Positions 18,367-26,830 are shown, numbered from the stretch's first letter. The stretch: 64,000 nucleotides of DNA from JAJFHI01 sp050633705 (GCA_050633705.1 JBOEGZ010000005.1:186001-250000), one strand, 5' to 3'. The notes: generated by a model from the letters alone, not told the origin. Program-made: numbers and translations.

Positions 18367-19564
18367 CAGACCATTCCAATGTTACGGGCGGTGCTCCAAG
18401 CACGCTCATCTGACCGCGACAGCGCTCAAGACAAACGTCATAACGGGCAAGAAAGTGTGTTTTGTGAGAAGGCGTCATGGCTGTTCGTGCAATGCCAGAC
18501 TTCAAAGCAAGTTTTGCAGAACTCGCGCCAACACGCCAACGGCTCGACGTTGCCCCCATTACAGGCGCACGCGCCGACGTTATCATCAAACAAGGGGTCA
18601 CATGTGTTGCCGCCGCCAAACTCAATCGCCGGGCAGGCGTCAAAGCGACATCCTCACAATGCCCAATGACCGCTCCAACCGCACCCGACTTCAAGCCTTC
18701 CTCGATCGCCCATAGGTTATCACGCGGACGCGGTGCCTCGACAATAATAATATCTGAAGGCTGAAACCCAAGTCGCTGCAGTCCTGGACCATAAACCCTC
18801 CCAAGATCAAAACGTGTGGCTTGCGAGAAGCAAATTAACACCGGGCGCTTTGCAACCACACCAGAATTACGCTGTTGTTTTTGTGCGTGTCGCAATCGCG
18901 CAACCAAGCGAAAGGCAAACGCCGTTGCAATGGCGTGGTCTGCAACCGCAACCGACCCGACTTGTGGTTGGTGGGGTTTGATTTCATGCACACCCGACAT
19001 GTCGAGACCATGCAAACCAAGTCGATCATCGAGTTCACGGAGCCCAAGCCTCCATGTCGCATCAGAGTTTAGCGCTCGGGCTTCAGTCTGCACGCAAGCA
19101 TGTCCCAAGGATTTGAGATCACCACGCGAGCGGGCGACAAAACCAGAGCCTGCAGCAAAACCTGGCACAGACTTGCTCTCAATATCTGCAATGTGCTGGC
19201 GCAAGCATTTCAACACAGTCTCTTGAGACTTATCGCCGTGCGCCGTGCGCAGATACGACTTTGTCGGCAGCTCATGAAATTGAGCACGAGGGGTAACGTG
19301 AGAAAAATGGGGTGCCGGAACGGTAGAGGGCCTCTGACCGTTCCGGCTGGAACCAGAGCGTGCTGCGGGATGTGGCCGAGGAGGGGCCGATGGCACGCAA
19401 TCTGGGTTTGAGATCCCATAATGTGACGGAGATGTCTTGAGATTTGGGGTAGATGACACCTTGCTCACGGGAACGCTCTCAAACAGAAACTCATGACGAC
19501 ACCGCAGGAGAGAGAGAAACTGCGACGCGTCATGCTCGAATTTAAAAGATTGAAACACCCTCAA
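18284..19564 (-). CDS. imuA: ImuA, RecA-like/SulA-like mutasome protein
   Basis: The recognisable ImuA domain starts near LKCLRQHIADIES (about residue 117) and runs to the end. It contains RPVLICFSQATRFDLGRVYGPGLQRLG-type segments, ETHGFRLAAGLANR at the C-terminus and the family's reduced RecA core. No ATG occurs before this domain: the frame opens at TTG 19564, with an in-frame GTG at 19216 just before the conserved region. I keep the long form because the LexA box sits only about 56 bp upstream of 19564 and the frame holds no stop. The extra 116 residues are Pro/Ser-rich and may be untranslated. The C-terminus overlaps imuB. Confidence 0.85.
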   Translation of the reverse strand: MRVFQSFKFEHDASQFLSLLRCRHEFLFESVPVSKVSSTPNLKTSPSHYGISNPDCVPSAPPRPHPAARSGSSRNGQRPSTVPAPHFSHVTPRAQFHELPTKSYLRTAHGDKSQETVLKCLRQHIADIESKSVPGFAAGSGFVARSRGDLKSLGHACVQTEARALNSDATWRLGLRELDDRLGLHGLDMSGVHEIKPHQPQVGSVAVADHAIATAFAFRLVARLRHAQKQQRNSGVVAKRPVLICFSQATRFDLGRVYGPGLQRLGFQPSDIIIVEAPRPRDNLWAIEEGLKSGAVGAVIGHCEDVALTPARRLSLAAATHVTPCLMITSARAPVMGATSSRWRVGASSAKLALKSGIARTAMTPSHKTHFLARYDVCLERCRGQMSVLGAPPVTLEWSDETHGFRLAAGLANRAPTPRQQKVRTA

Positions 19565-19619
19565 TAGGGCTCAAACGCTTCAACCTTTCGGCAGAATAAA
19601 AAACATAGCAGATCGCTTT

Positions 19620-19634
19620 GTTCTATTTTTGTTC
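19620..19634 (-). promoter_or_regulatory. LexA box of the imuA-imuB-dnaE2 operon
   Basis: GTTC-TATTTTT-GTTC is an exact match to the alphaproteobacterial LexA consensus GTTC-N7-GTTC. It lies about 56 bp upstream of the first possible imuA start, and this cassette is LexA-regulated in the Alphaproteobacteria studied. SOS induction of the operon is therefore a firm inference. Confidence 0.88.
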
Positions 19635-19954
19635 TACGCGCATCACACCAAATCAGTCAAGAATAAATGAGAACAAAAAGTGAATTTTTTGAGTTGTTTC
19701 CACAATGCACAATCACGTTTTTGAGTATTTAGAGGCTTCACAAGTCCCTAAAATAATTGAAATAAAGCCCTATGCCCTGTCACTGAACACATAATAATTA
19801 GACTGTGACTTGTGTGCTCTGCCGATCAAGATGACACCGCTGTATACGAGTTGTTCACCAATCATCGCGCAACATGCGGCCGTCTTGATTGGTCGGGCGC
19901 TCATAGCCAGATTAAATCAAGACGTGTTGCGTAACCCTAGCGGAGAATAGTTTG
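19635..19954. other. Intergenic region between imuA and the L,D-transpeptidase gene
   Basis: About 320 bp of AT-rich DNA beyond the LexA box, between divergently transcribed genes. It should hold the promoter of the L,D-transpeptidase gene, whose SD (CGGAG) is visible next to its ATG. No open frame, repeat or strong hairpin is seen. Confidence 0.5.
19671..19685. promoter_or_regulatory. Second, imperfect LexA-like site
   Basis: GAAC-AAAAAGT-GAAT matches GAAC-N7-GAAC except for the last base. It lies 36 bp from the perfect box on the far side from imuA. It might strengthen repression or be a chance match in AT-rich DNA. Confidence 0.3.
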
Positions 19955-20650
19955 ATGTCCCTTCGCAATACCCTTGGCAAGATTGTGTCTGTTTCAGGCG
20001 CTGTGGCCCTTGCCATTATCTTCACGACCCAAAGTACAAACGCCCAAAATTACAGCGATAACGCCAACTCCTATTGGGGTGGCTCGAAGGAATGGGGCGG
20101 AAATTTTAAAAGAGTGCGCTTCGACAAGAAGTACAAACCTGGACAAATCATCGTCAGTTTCGGCGACCGCCGTTTGTACCTTATCAACAAACGTGGCCAA
20201 GCTCTGAGTTATCCTGTTGCCATTCCAAAAGAGTCGGAACGCTGGCAGGGTAAAACGATCGTATCCCAGAAAAAGAAAAACCCATCCTGGACACCAACAC
20301 CTTACATGCTGCGCAAAAATCCGCGCCTGCCAAGTTGGGTTCCAGGTGGACACCCGATGAACCCAATGGGTGTTCGTGCGCTTTATCTCGGCACCAGCAC
20401 ATATCGTATTCATGGCACAGACGCGCCCTGGACAATCGGCAAAGCTGTTTCTGCCGGCTGCATTCGGATGTTCAACAAAGACGTTCTGGACTTATATCCA
20501 CGCGTTCCTGTTGGCACGAAGGTGACCGTTACATGGAAGCGCTACAAAACGCGCGCAGGACAATTTGCAGACGTGAAATCGAAGAACAAAAAACGCGGAC
20601 GCTTTTATCGATACTCTGGTTCTCGCAGGAAAACTTCTTCGTACCGCTAA
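19955..20650 (+). CDS. L,D-transpeptidase (YkuD domain), exported
   Basis: 231 residues from ATG 19955 (SD CGGAG upstream). The N-terminus is a signal peptide (about 1-30, ending near TNAQ). The YkuD domain starts at GQIIVSFGDRRLYLI and carries the catalytic pattern HGTDAPWTIGKAVSAGCIRM, with His, the SxGC(I/V)R cysteine and the arginine. Such enzymes make 3-3 crosslinks in peptidoglycan or attach proteins to it in the periplasm. The last 25 residues are very basic (many Lys/Arg), which may help binding to the cell wall. It is a single-gene unit with its own terminator. Confidence 0.94.
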   Translation: MSLRNTLGKIVSVSGAVALAIIFTTQSTNAQNYSDNANSYWGGSKEWGGNFKRVRFDKKYKPGQIIVSFGDRRLYLINKRGQALSYPVAIPKESERWQGKTIVSQKKKNPSWTPTPYMLRKNPRLPSWVPGGHPMNPMGVRALYLGTSTYRIHGTDAPWTIGKAVSAGCIRMFNKDVLDLYPRVPVGTKVTVTWKRYKTRAGQFADVKSKNKKRGRFYRYSGSRRKTSSYR

Positions 20651-20689
20651 AAGCAATTGTCACGCTGAGTTATACAAACAATAAAAAGA

Positions 20690-20718
20690 GGGCCGCTGAT
20701 TTTTCAGCGGCCCTTTTT
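20690..20718. terminator. Bidirectional terminator between the L,D-transpeptidase and znuA-like genes
   Basis: GGGCCGCTGA (20690-20699) pairs with TCAGCGGCCC (20704-20713) around TTTT. A run of T follows on the plus strand and A residues precede it, giving a T run on the minus strand too. It serves both convergent genes. Confidence 0.9.
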
Positions 20719-20783
20719 ATTGTTTTAAAAGAAACTCCCAATCAGCCAAAAAGCTTGCTTGATGCTTTTCGTAAGTTGCGAAC

Positions 20784-21794
20784 TCAGCGCGCCTTACCAA
20801 GACAATCTTCAAATCCTGTCGCCAAATTTTGCATCAATTGGACATAAAGTTTCGGTCCTGGTGTCAACTTTGCACCAACCGGATCGAGCACACCTTTGCC
20901 CACATCCATACCCTCAATCACAGTATCGATCACACGCGCGCGAAATTGCGGTTCGCTGAACACACACTGAACCTTAAGGTCTCTAATCGATCGACGTATA
21001 GCCAACAATCGCTTTGCCCCTGGTGGGGTATCAGGGCGAATGGATATTGCCCCTGTTGCTCGCAAGCCAAAGGAACGTTCAAAATACTGAAACGCATCGT
21101 GAAAGACGACAAACCGCGACGCTGCCAACTTTTCCATCTGCGCGCCAATGTCTTTGTTTATGGCCTCGATTTGCACGATAAGGCGCTCAGCATTGTTTTC
21201 AAACGTGGTGGCATGAGCTGGCCAACGTTTTGCCAGAACGGAGGCAATATGCTTCGTCATGAGACGTCCATTGGACGGGCTCAACCAGACATGAGCATCT
21301 TGGCGCTTGCGAGCATGGTGATCATTTTCATGGCGCTCATGCTCCTCATGATGTTCATGGCTTTCAAAGCTCAAACCTGTGCGTTTTGAAAATACCGCGA
21401 TACTATTCAAGTTTATCAAGGTCACGAGCTCGACCGTAGACGGAAGGCTTTGTGTCGTTCTCGTAAGAAACGTTTCCAATTGCGGTGAAACCCGGAAAAT
21501 AACATCTGCCTTATTCAAAGCCCGTGCATCAGACGGGCGCAAACGGTAGTCATGTGGTGAGCGCGCGCCATCAACCAACAAATGTGGAGCACCAACCCCT
21601 TGCATCACAGCGGCAACCAAACTGTGCAACGGCTTGATGGTCGCAACGACCCGCACCTCGTTGGTTGCCCCCGCCACTGCCGGTCCAGCCAGAGCCAGCA
21701 CCATTGCTGCAGTGAAGAACACTTCGACGATCCTCGTCGGCACGATCACCCGCCATGTAGCCCTATTCACAGTCAATTTTCGAGGACTTGCCAC
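20784..21794 (-). CDS. znuA: Zinc ABC transporter substrate-binding protein (ZnuA-like)
   Basis: 336 residues from GTG 21794 (start uncertain). The signal peptide ends near GPAVAGA. Family segments: VVATIKPLHSLVAAVM with the first metal His, GARSPHDYRLRPSDA with the second, AHVWLSPSNG, and VVFHDAFQYFERSFGL with the third. Between them is a His/Glu-rich loop (about 145-165), typical of ZnuA and thought to sense or shuttle zinc. No znuB or znuC is adjacent, so the permease and ATPase must be elsewhere. The gene is divergent from a DUF1007/NicO pair, suggesting a local metal-handling unit. Confidence 0.92.
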   Translation of the reverse strand: MASPRKLTVNRATWRVIVPTRIVEVFFTAAMVLALAGPAVAGATNEVRVVATIKPLHSLVAAVMQGVGAPHLLVDGARSPHDYRLRPSDARALNKADVIFRVSPQLETFLTRTTQSLPSTVELVTLINLNSIAVFSKRTGLSFESHEHHEEHERHENDHHARKRQDAHVWLSPSNGRLMTKHIASVLAKRWPAHATTFENNAERLIVQIEAINKDIGAQMEKLAASRFVVFHDAFQYFERSFGLRATGAISIRPDTPPGAKRLLAIRRSIRDLKVQCVFSEPQFRARVIDTVIEGMDVGKGVLDPVGAKLTPGPKLYVQLMQNLATGFEDCLGKAR

Positions 21795-21951
21795 CCAGTC
21801 ATCCCTTCCAACAAATTTTTAACGTCAACTGTGTCGTCATTGCCTTGAATTGGCTATCATTGCAGACCAAATGAATGCTTGAAATCCCGCGCCTCTCGGC
21901 TAAATCCACGTGTTTTAACAGGGCCAAGCGCTTTAACAGAGACAGACACCC

Positions 21952-22647
21952 ATGCGAGAATTTCGCACCATAATCAAGTATGTCCTGCGTCACACCCAAC
22001 CAACACTTGCAATTCTGGCCATGCTCGTGGCCAACCAAATGGTCACCAGCAATCGGGCTCATGCACATCCTCATGTCTGGGTAAGTGTAAAAACTGAGGT
22101 CGTTTTCAAAAATGGCAACGTCACAGGCTTTCGTCATAGCTGGACGTTCGACGACATGTATACCGCCATGGCTATTCAAGGGTTGGATAAAAATAAAGAT
22201 GGCGCATACGACCGCGATGAACTCAAAGAACTGGCCCAAGTCAACATGGACGGCTTGAAGCAGTTTTCATACTTCACGCATGCCAAGCTTTCAGAAGAAA
22301 AACTGCTGACGGGCGCACCGCAAGATTACTGGCTTGAGCACAAAGACGGTATTTTGACGCTGCACTTTTTCTTGCCGCTCACCGAACCCGTTCTGGCTGA
22401 AGCTCCACAGTTTACATTTTCAGTCTACGATCCTAGCTTCTTTATCGCATTTGATTTCGCCAAAGTTGCGCCCATAAAAATCAGTACAAACGCTCCTGCA
22501 GGCTGTGGTGCAAAATTGTCTGAACCGAAATCTGGGGCCACCGGCGATGTGCAAGCATTGGGCGAAGCCTTCTTCAACGAACTCGGCGGAGAGGATTTTG
22601 GCAGCAGCTTGGCCAGAACAGTATCAATTGATTGTGCAAGCTCATAA
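21952..22647 (+). CDS. DUF1007 family exported protein
   Basis: 231 residues with a signal peptide (about 1-38, ending AHA before HPHVW). The HPHVWV opening after the signal and TFDDMYTAMAIQGLDKNKDG match DUF1007 proteins. DKNKDGAYDRDEL looks like an EF-hand loop. In many Proteobacteria these proteins are encoded beside NicO/RcnA-type nickel-cobalt permeases, as here (10 bp upstream of one), so a periplasmic metal-delivery role is likely but unproven. Confidence 0.88.
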   Translation: MREFRTIIKYVLRHTQPTLAILAMLVANQMVTSNRAHAHPHVWVSVKTEVVFKNGNVTGFRHSWTFDDMYTAMAIQGLDKNKDGAYDRDELKELAQVNMDGLKQFSYFTHAKLSEEKLLTGAPQDYWLEHKDGILTLHFFLPLTEPVLAEAPQFTFSVYDPSFFIAFDFAKVAPIKISTNAPAGCGAKLSEPKSGATGDVQALGEAFFNELGGEDFGSSLARTVSIDCASS

Positions 22648-22656
22648 AGACACAAC

Positions 22657-23757
22657 GTGAAACATCCGCATTTCAAAATACGACTTTCTCACCACATCGG
22701 CGCCGTGATCGGCACCATTGCATTGGCGTACCTTGTTGTCCTCGCCAGCGGCATTGCGCAAAATTCTGCAATTGCTGAAAATTCCCAGCCAACAAAAATC
22801 GAAGATCGCAGTGCTTTTGGCAACCGGAGCCTGACTGCGGGGCGCTCTGAAAACACAACAGTGAACAAGACGCCAGGCTTTCTCGACCAGACATGGGCCC
22901 TACTTCGCCACTGGCAACACCGCATCAATCGGTCATTGACGCGTGCAGTCCGGGCCTTCAAAACACAAGACGCGCTAACGGCGTCTATCTTTCTTATTCT
23001 CTTAAGTTTCACCTACGGCGTGTTACATGCTGCCGGGCCTGGGCACGGAAAGTTTGTCATTTCTTCCTATGTGCTGGCCAACGAACGCACCGTAAAACGC
23101 GGCATTACACTGGCCTTCCTCGCGGCCATATTCCAAGCTTTCTCCGCGATCATAATCGTTGCAACGATGGCGGTGCTTCTCAACCGCACCGGACTTGAAA
23201 TTCGCGCCACAGAAGCCTGGATCACGTCTTTGAGCTGGGCTTTGGTCGCAGCAATTGGCGGTTGGATGCTTCTTCGCCAAATGCAAAACATTTTACAAAC
23301 CCAGCCAGCAACCAACCACAACAACACACCGCCGCACCCCCACGACCCAGATCATGTCCACGATGAGCATTGCGGTTGTGGGCATGCCCACATACCGTCT
23401 CCGCGTGACATTCAAGATGGCCAGTGGTCGTGGAAAAATGCGCTCGCAATCGCATTTGCAGTTGGTGTCAGACCCTGCACGGGCGCAGTCTTGGTTTTGA
23501 TATTCGCTTGGACGCAGGGCTTATTCGCCGCTGGTGTGATCGCAACTTTTGCAATGGCACTGGGAACGGCAATCACCGTATCAAGCTTGGCAGCCCTTGC
23601 TGTCGGCTCACGTGAATTGGCAACTCGCATGACCCGCTCAAGCCCTGTCTGGAGACAGCGTGTGCAGGCGACAGCCGGCATCATAGGTTCCTGCCTATTG
23701 CTGGTCTTAGGGTTAACTTTCTTCGTTGCCTCGCTTGGACCGACACAACCTTTCTAA
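22657..23757 (+). CDS. Nickel/cobalt transporter, NicO (RcnA-like) family
   Basis: 366 residues from GTG 22657. About six or seven membrane segments follow an N-terminal signal-anchor. The conserved motifs are HAAGPGHGKFVISSYVL in the first core helices and VGVRPCTGAVLVLIFAW near residue 268. A His-rich cytoplasmic or periplasmic loop (about 222-250: HPHDPDHVHDEHCGCGHAH) is typical of nickel or cobalt exporters. Whether it imports or exports cannot be told from sequence. It is paired with the DUF1007 gene. Confidence 0.9.
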   Translation: MKHPHFKIRLSHHIGAVIGTIALAYLVVLASGIAQNSAIAENSQPTKIEDRSAFGNRSLTAGRSENTTVNKTPGFLDQTWALLRHWQHRINRSLTRAVRAFKTQDALTASIFLILLSFTYGVLHAAGPGHGKFVISSYVLANERTVKRGITLAFLAAIFQAFSAIIIVATMAVLLNRTGLEIRATEAWITSLSWALVAAIGGWMLLRQMQNILQTQPATNHNNTPPHPHDPDHVHDEHCGCGHAHIPSPRDIQDGQWSWKNALAIAFAVGVRPCTGAVLVLIFAWTQGLFAAGVIATFAMALGTAITVSSLAALAVGSRELATRMTRSSPVWRQRVQATAGIIGSCLLLVLGLTFFVASLGPTQPF

Positions 23758-23859
23758 ACAGCCTTTCTAAGCCGTTGGGCTGCGCCCCAATCGCCGCCAT
23801 TGGGCAATGGTCGACCTCATTCAACTGTTAAAACAACGGATCAATTTTAACGTCTTAGA

Positions 23860-23874
23860 TTAACTCTATGTTAA
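23860..23874 (+). promoter_or_regulatory. CtrA-like site TTAA-N7-TTAA
   Basis: TTAA-CTCTATG-TTAA is an exact match to the CtrA recognition pattern, about 75 bp upstream of the thioredoxin-like gene. The pattern is short and AT-rich, so a chance match is possible, but its position fits a promoter. Confidence 0.45.
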
Positions 23875-23949
23875 GACTTAAACAGCCGACAGCGCTTCTC
23901 AGCCCTATGCTGGCGCCAGTTGTAGAGAGTTTGTTTGAGGTCGAATTTT

Positions 23950-24381
23950 ATGCATCGCGTTTTTACAATTCTACTGGCCTGTTTGCTTGTCACATGGCCA
24001 ATGTCGCTTCCACAGGCAGCGCGCGATATTCAATCCCTTCCCGACAACAAAGACGGACTTCAACTGATTGTTCTTGAAGCTCCTGGCTGCATCTATTGTA
24101 AAATTTTTCGCCGCGATGTTGCCCCAACTTACCAAGCCTCCAAACGTTCAAAACGCATACCCTTACGCTTTGTCGATCTAAATGATGTCGATGAGGCCGC
24201 GATGGGCTTTAAAGGCCCCGTCACAATCGTTCCAACGGTCATTTTAATACAGAAGAATGCAGAAGTCGGGCGCATTCCAGGTTATGTCGGGCCGGAAAAC
24301 TTTTATCACTCCGTCAACTACCTGCTTGGCCAGATCTTCGAATACGACGAAGCTGAAGACGGCGCCGCCAACGGCTCTTAG
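23950..24381 (+). CDS. Exported thioredoxin-like protein (SoxS-like)
   Basis: 143 residues from ATG 23950, with GAGG about 10 bases upstream. The signal peptide is about 1-24 (ending PQAA). The redox motif is APGCIYCKIF (CIYC), followed by the thioredoxin cis-proline region IVPTVILIQ and a GYVGPENFYHSV C-terminal helix. It resembles the SoxS/SoxW-type periplasmic thioredoxins. No sox genes are present, so it is probably a general periplasmic thiol reductant or oxidant. A CtrA-like site lies in front. Confidence 0.85.
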   Translation: MHRVFTILLACLLVTWPMSLPQAARDIQSLPDNKDGLQLIVLEAPGCIYCKIFRRDVAPTYQASKRSKRIPLRFVDLNDVDEAAMGFKGPVTIVPTVILIQKNAEVGRIPGYVGPENFYHSVNYLLGQIFEYDEAEDGAANGS

Positions 24382-24405
24382 GGCTCACAACACGCAGGTA
24401 ATGGG

Positions 24406-24427
24406 CTGCCAAACGGCAGGCTTTCTT
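24406..24427 (+). terminator. Weak terminator-like hairpin after the thioredoxin gene
   Basis: CTGCC (24406-24410) pairs with GGCAG (24415-24419) and is followed by GCTTTCTTT. The stem has only five pairs, so termination is uncertain. Confidence 0.35.
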
Positions 24428-24540
24428 TGCAAGGGAGCGCTTGTTTGCGGGCTCTAGACCAAAAAACGTTGCCCCAACCTCGTCATCACCGTTGCACTTG
24501 ATCTCTCAATCCGCTTTCATGCTTGGTACGGGAGTACAAA

Positions 24541-25644
24541 ATGTCAAACAGTGATAAATCCAAGGCGAAGGTTGACCGCCGCACGTTTCTCAGCCAGTCA
24601 GGTGCCGTGGTTGCCACAACCGCGTCGGTGGCAGCGACTGCAACACCGAGCCAGAGCGCGACAACAAGACCGCAAACCCTCACCTCTCCTGCGGTTCGCT
24701 CGGCAAAACACCACGTCACGTTGATGACGCGGTGGGGTGAATCAGCATTTGGTTTAAGCGATCAAGCCCACACACTGGCCCAAACTATTATGTCGCTTTC
24801 TGACCACGCAATTAAAGTCACTCTGGCCACAACCGACAACATAGAAATTGAACCCGAAAAGACGCTCCTGCTTGATATTGAGCAAAACTACGTATCGAAG
24901 CATCCGGCTTTTGCATATTTTGCCGGTCTTCCGTTACGCCGTTCTCTGGATGCAAACACACTTGAGACTTGGCTCACGGTTGGGGGGGGACAGGACCTCT
25001 GGGATCAGCTTGCTGGTGAATTTGGGGACAAACCCCTGCTTGCAGGTCATCTCGGTGCTCGCCCCGGATTGTGGTCAACCAAACCGATCCGAACGCTTGG
25101 CGATTTGCGCAATGGCAAAGCGCAATCGTTGGGTTTGGGGCAAGACGTTCTACGAGCCATGGATGTTGCAACACTTGACATGCCAAGCGATAAAATTTCC
25201 ACCGCATTAAAAGATGGCACGCTCACTGCGATCGAATTTGGCGGTGCTTACATCAACCACATGGTTGGCATTCACAAACAAGCAAAGCACGTTGCAACCG
25301 GCGGTCTCCATGTCAATGGATCGACACTTTCATTACGCGTCAACCGAACCTTGTGGGACCGGCTGTCGCCATCACATCAAGCGGTGTTATCGGCCGCGTC
25401 TCTCCAATCCTTCCGTACATCTCATGCCCAGACCCAGATGCACACAAACTTTATGACCACAAACTTGATGCGTCATGACCAGGTGAAATTCTCGCCATTG
25501 CCAACCGAAGTTCGCGCAACATTGAACAAAGTTTGCGAAACGATCGTCGCCCAGGCTGCTGGTACAGATTCTCTGGCACATCGCATCGATGCCAGCTACA
25601 TGGGCTATCGCCGTATGGTTTCGCAGCAAATTCCGATGATGTAG
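24541..25644 (+). CDS. Tat-exported TRAP-type binding-protein-like protein
   Basis: 367 residues from ATG 24541 (CGGGAG close upstream). The N-terminus has a twin-arginine signal (DRRTFLSQSGAVVATTASVAA). The mature part has the DctP-fold pattern of TRAP solute receptors: an alpha/beta first lobe, TKPIRTLGDLRNGKAQSLG (compare 'kDIKSLADLKGLKiR') and DGTLTAIEFGGAYINHMVG (compare 'GvIDAaEw'). It is much diverged, and the ligand-binding Arg of the canonical R-x-x-G site is not obvious. No TRAP permease is adjacent. Its ligand is unknown. Confidence 0.65.
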   Translation: MSNSDKSKAKVDRRTFLSQSGAVVATTASVAATATPSQSATTRPQTLTSPAVRSAKHHVTLMTRWGESAFGLSDQAHTLAQTIMSLSDHAIKVTLATTDNIEIEPEKTLLLDIEQNYVSKHPAFAYFAGLPLRRSLDANTLETWLTVGGGQDLWDQLAGEFGDKPLLAGHLGARPGLWSTKPIRTLGDLRNGKAQSLGLGQDVLRAMDVATLDMPSDKISTALKDGTLTAIEFGGAYINHMVGIHKQAKHVATGGLHVNGSTLSLRVNRTLWDRLSPSHQAVLSAASLQSFRTSHAQTQMHTNFMTTNLMRHDQVKFSPLPTEVRATLNKVCETIVAQAAGTDSLAHRIDASYMGYRRMVSQQIPMM

Positions 25645-25822
25645 GGCTGGAATAACAGTCTTTTACACGGCTAAATCAGGATAGATGTTGCCAAGCCATA
25701 TTTGCTTCGTGCACAAACATACCAAAAATCGCAGCACGCATCGGTCCGCCCACAAAACGACGCGCGCGATTGTGTTTCGAGGACGGCAATGGTTTTACCG
25801 TCATACATGAAGGAGACGACTG

Positions 25823-26146
25823 ATGAGTGTCGATTACACAGCCGAAGTAAAACGCTACGATAGTGATTGTGATGATAAAGCGATCGCAGCCATCATAAAG
25901 CACTGTGGTATTGCGCTAAAAAGTAAAGACGCATCACTCGTTTCTTGTTCCAGTAAAAGCGAACTGGAACGCGTACGCGAAAGCTGGTTGAAAAAGAAAC
26001 TCGGCTTGACGGATGATGATAAAGCGCTCGATGCGACCATTAAAACGGTTTGCGAAGCTATGAAAGGCGACAAGCAAAAGCAACGCGTCACCTTCTACTA
26101 TCTGCTGGCCAAAAACACCGGCAAACTGGGCTCACTGGCAAAATAA
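25823..26146 (+). CDS. DUF2853 family protein
   Basis: 107 residues with a strong AAGGAG before the ATG. The sequence (DYTAEVKRYDSDCDDKAI..., then ERVRESWLKKKLGL and KQKQRVTFYYLLAKNTGKL) matches the small cytoplasmic DUF2853 family, found widely in Proteobacteria and Bacteroidetes with unknown function. Mostly helical and charged, no signal peptide. It is a single-gene unit ending at a terminator. Confidence 0.88.
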   Translation: MSVDYTAEVKRYDSDCDDKAIAAIIKHCGIALKSKDASLVSCSSKSELERVRESWLKKKLGLTDDDKALDATIKTVCEAMKGDKQKQRVTFYYLLAKNTGKLGSLAK

Positions 26147-26521
26147 CCTGGCAAAATACCGTTTCCAGAGCGATCGCCAATTTGCTGGCAATCGACTTGA
26201 ACGTTATCGTCGCCCAGAACAGGTAAATATGGCACCCCGGAGAAATAATCCTCTGGGGTGTTCTGTTTTCAACACCTTGGCTGGCCGATTAACGACGTCA
26301 GGACCGGGTTAAAGCCCAAATTTGGATGGATTATTCGCCTTGCACGTACACGTCGCGTTTTATTGACATCACTACAACGGATCATTTTGTTTTCGTCGGT
26401 AGTCGTGTAATCTGGAGCGGCAAGTCATTGGAATACAGGCCAGAGTCTCTGGATCTGCTTGGGGCCAATGGCGGCAATTTTTTTGTTTCGCATAAGTTTG
26501 CAACTGTAAAAGAGTACCGCC
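26147..26521. other. Intergenic region before the OmpA-GTPase cluster
   Basis: 375 bp. The first part holds a terminator. Further on, TTGACA at 26363-26368 is a perfect -35 hexamer, but the -10 region 17 bases later (TTTGTT) is poor, so it is only a candidate promoter for the cluster. The open frames here look non-coding. Confidence 0.4.
26233..26269 (+). terminator. Terminator downstream of the DUF2853 gene
   Basis: CACCCCGGAG (26233-26242) pairs with CTCTGGGGTG (26251-26260), ten pairs with one G-U, followed by TTCTGTTTT. It separates DUF2853 from the next cluster. Confidence 0.8.
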
Positions 26522-26830
26522 ATGACCGCCACGTCATTAAACAGCATCCGCACCGGCCTAACCGATAGCGATCAGGGCGATGAAAAAATGGATCAGATCC
26601 GTGAATTGCTGATCGGTGATTTGGTCCGCGACAATCAACAACGCCTGAACGCTTTTGAAGCTCGTATCAATGATCTTGAAACGGGCGTCAGCCAACAACT
26701 CGATGCCTTACATGCGCGCATCGAAGCTTTGTCGGGTGAGGTTGGTGGACATCACCGCGCAGCCTTTGATGAACTTGCAAACAGCGTACGCGAACTGGGC
26801 GATCGCATCGGTCGAATTCCTCGCAGCTAA
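26522..26830 (+). CDS. Small coiled-coil protein heading the OmpA-GTPase cluster
   Basis: 102 residues, no signal peptide. Residues about 24-100 form an amphipathic helical and coiled-coil pattern rich in Glu, Arg, Leu and Ala. Its IRELLIGDLVRDNQQRLNAFEARINDLE stretch, beginning at residue 26, resembles the start of the next gene's product (LKELLFEPESRAIADFSHRLDQ), suggesting that the two share a helical module and may interact. I recognise no named family. A second ATG at 26588 is an alternative start. Confidence 0.7.
   Translation: MTATSLNSIRTGLTDSDQGDEKMDQIRELLIGDLVRDNQQRLNAFEARINDLETGVSQQLDALHARIEALSGEVGGHHRAAFDELANSVRELGDRIGRIPRS

Noticed and set aside
21795..21951. A Zur-type operator between znuA and the DUF1007 gene
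   Set aside because: I looked for a palindromic zinc-regulator site but found no convincing match; absence cannot be proven by eye.
23835..23863. Additional CtrA-like pairs of TTAA just before the called site
   Set aside because: Spacing between the other TTAA copies is 9 bases or otherwise wrong, so only TTAA-CTCTATG-TTAA fits.
26326..26568. An 80-codon frame before the coiled-coil gene
   Set aside because: Its end overlaps the start of the next gene in another frame, no SD is present and the composition is unlike coding sequence.
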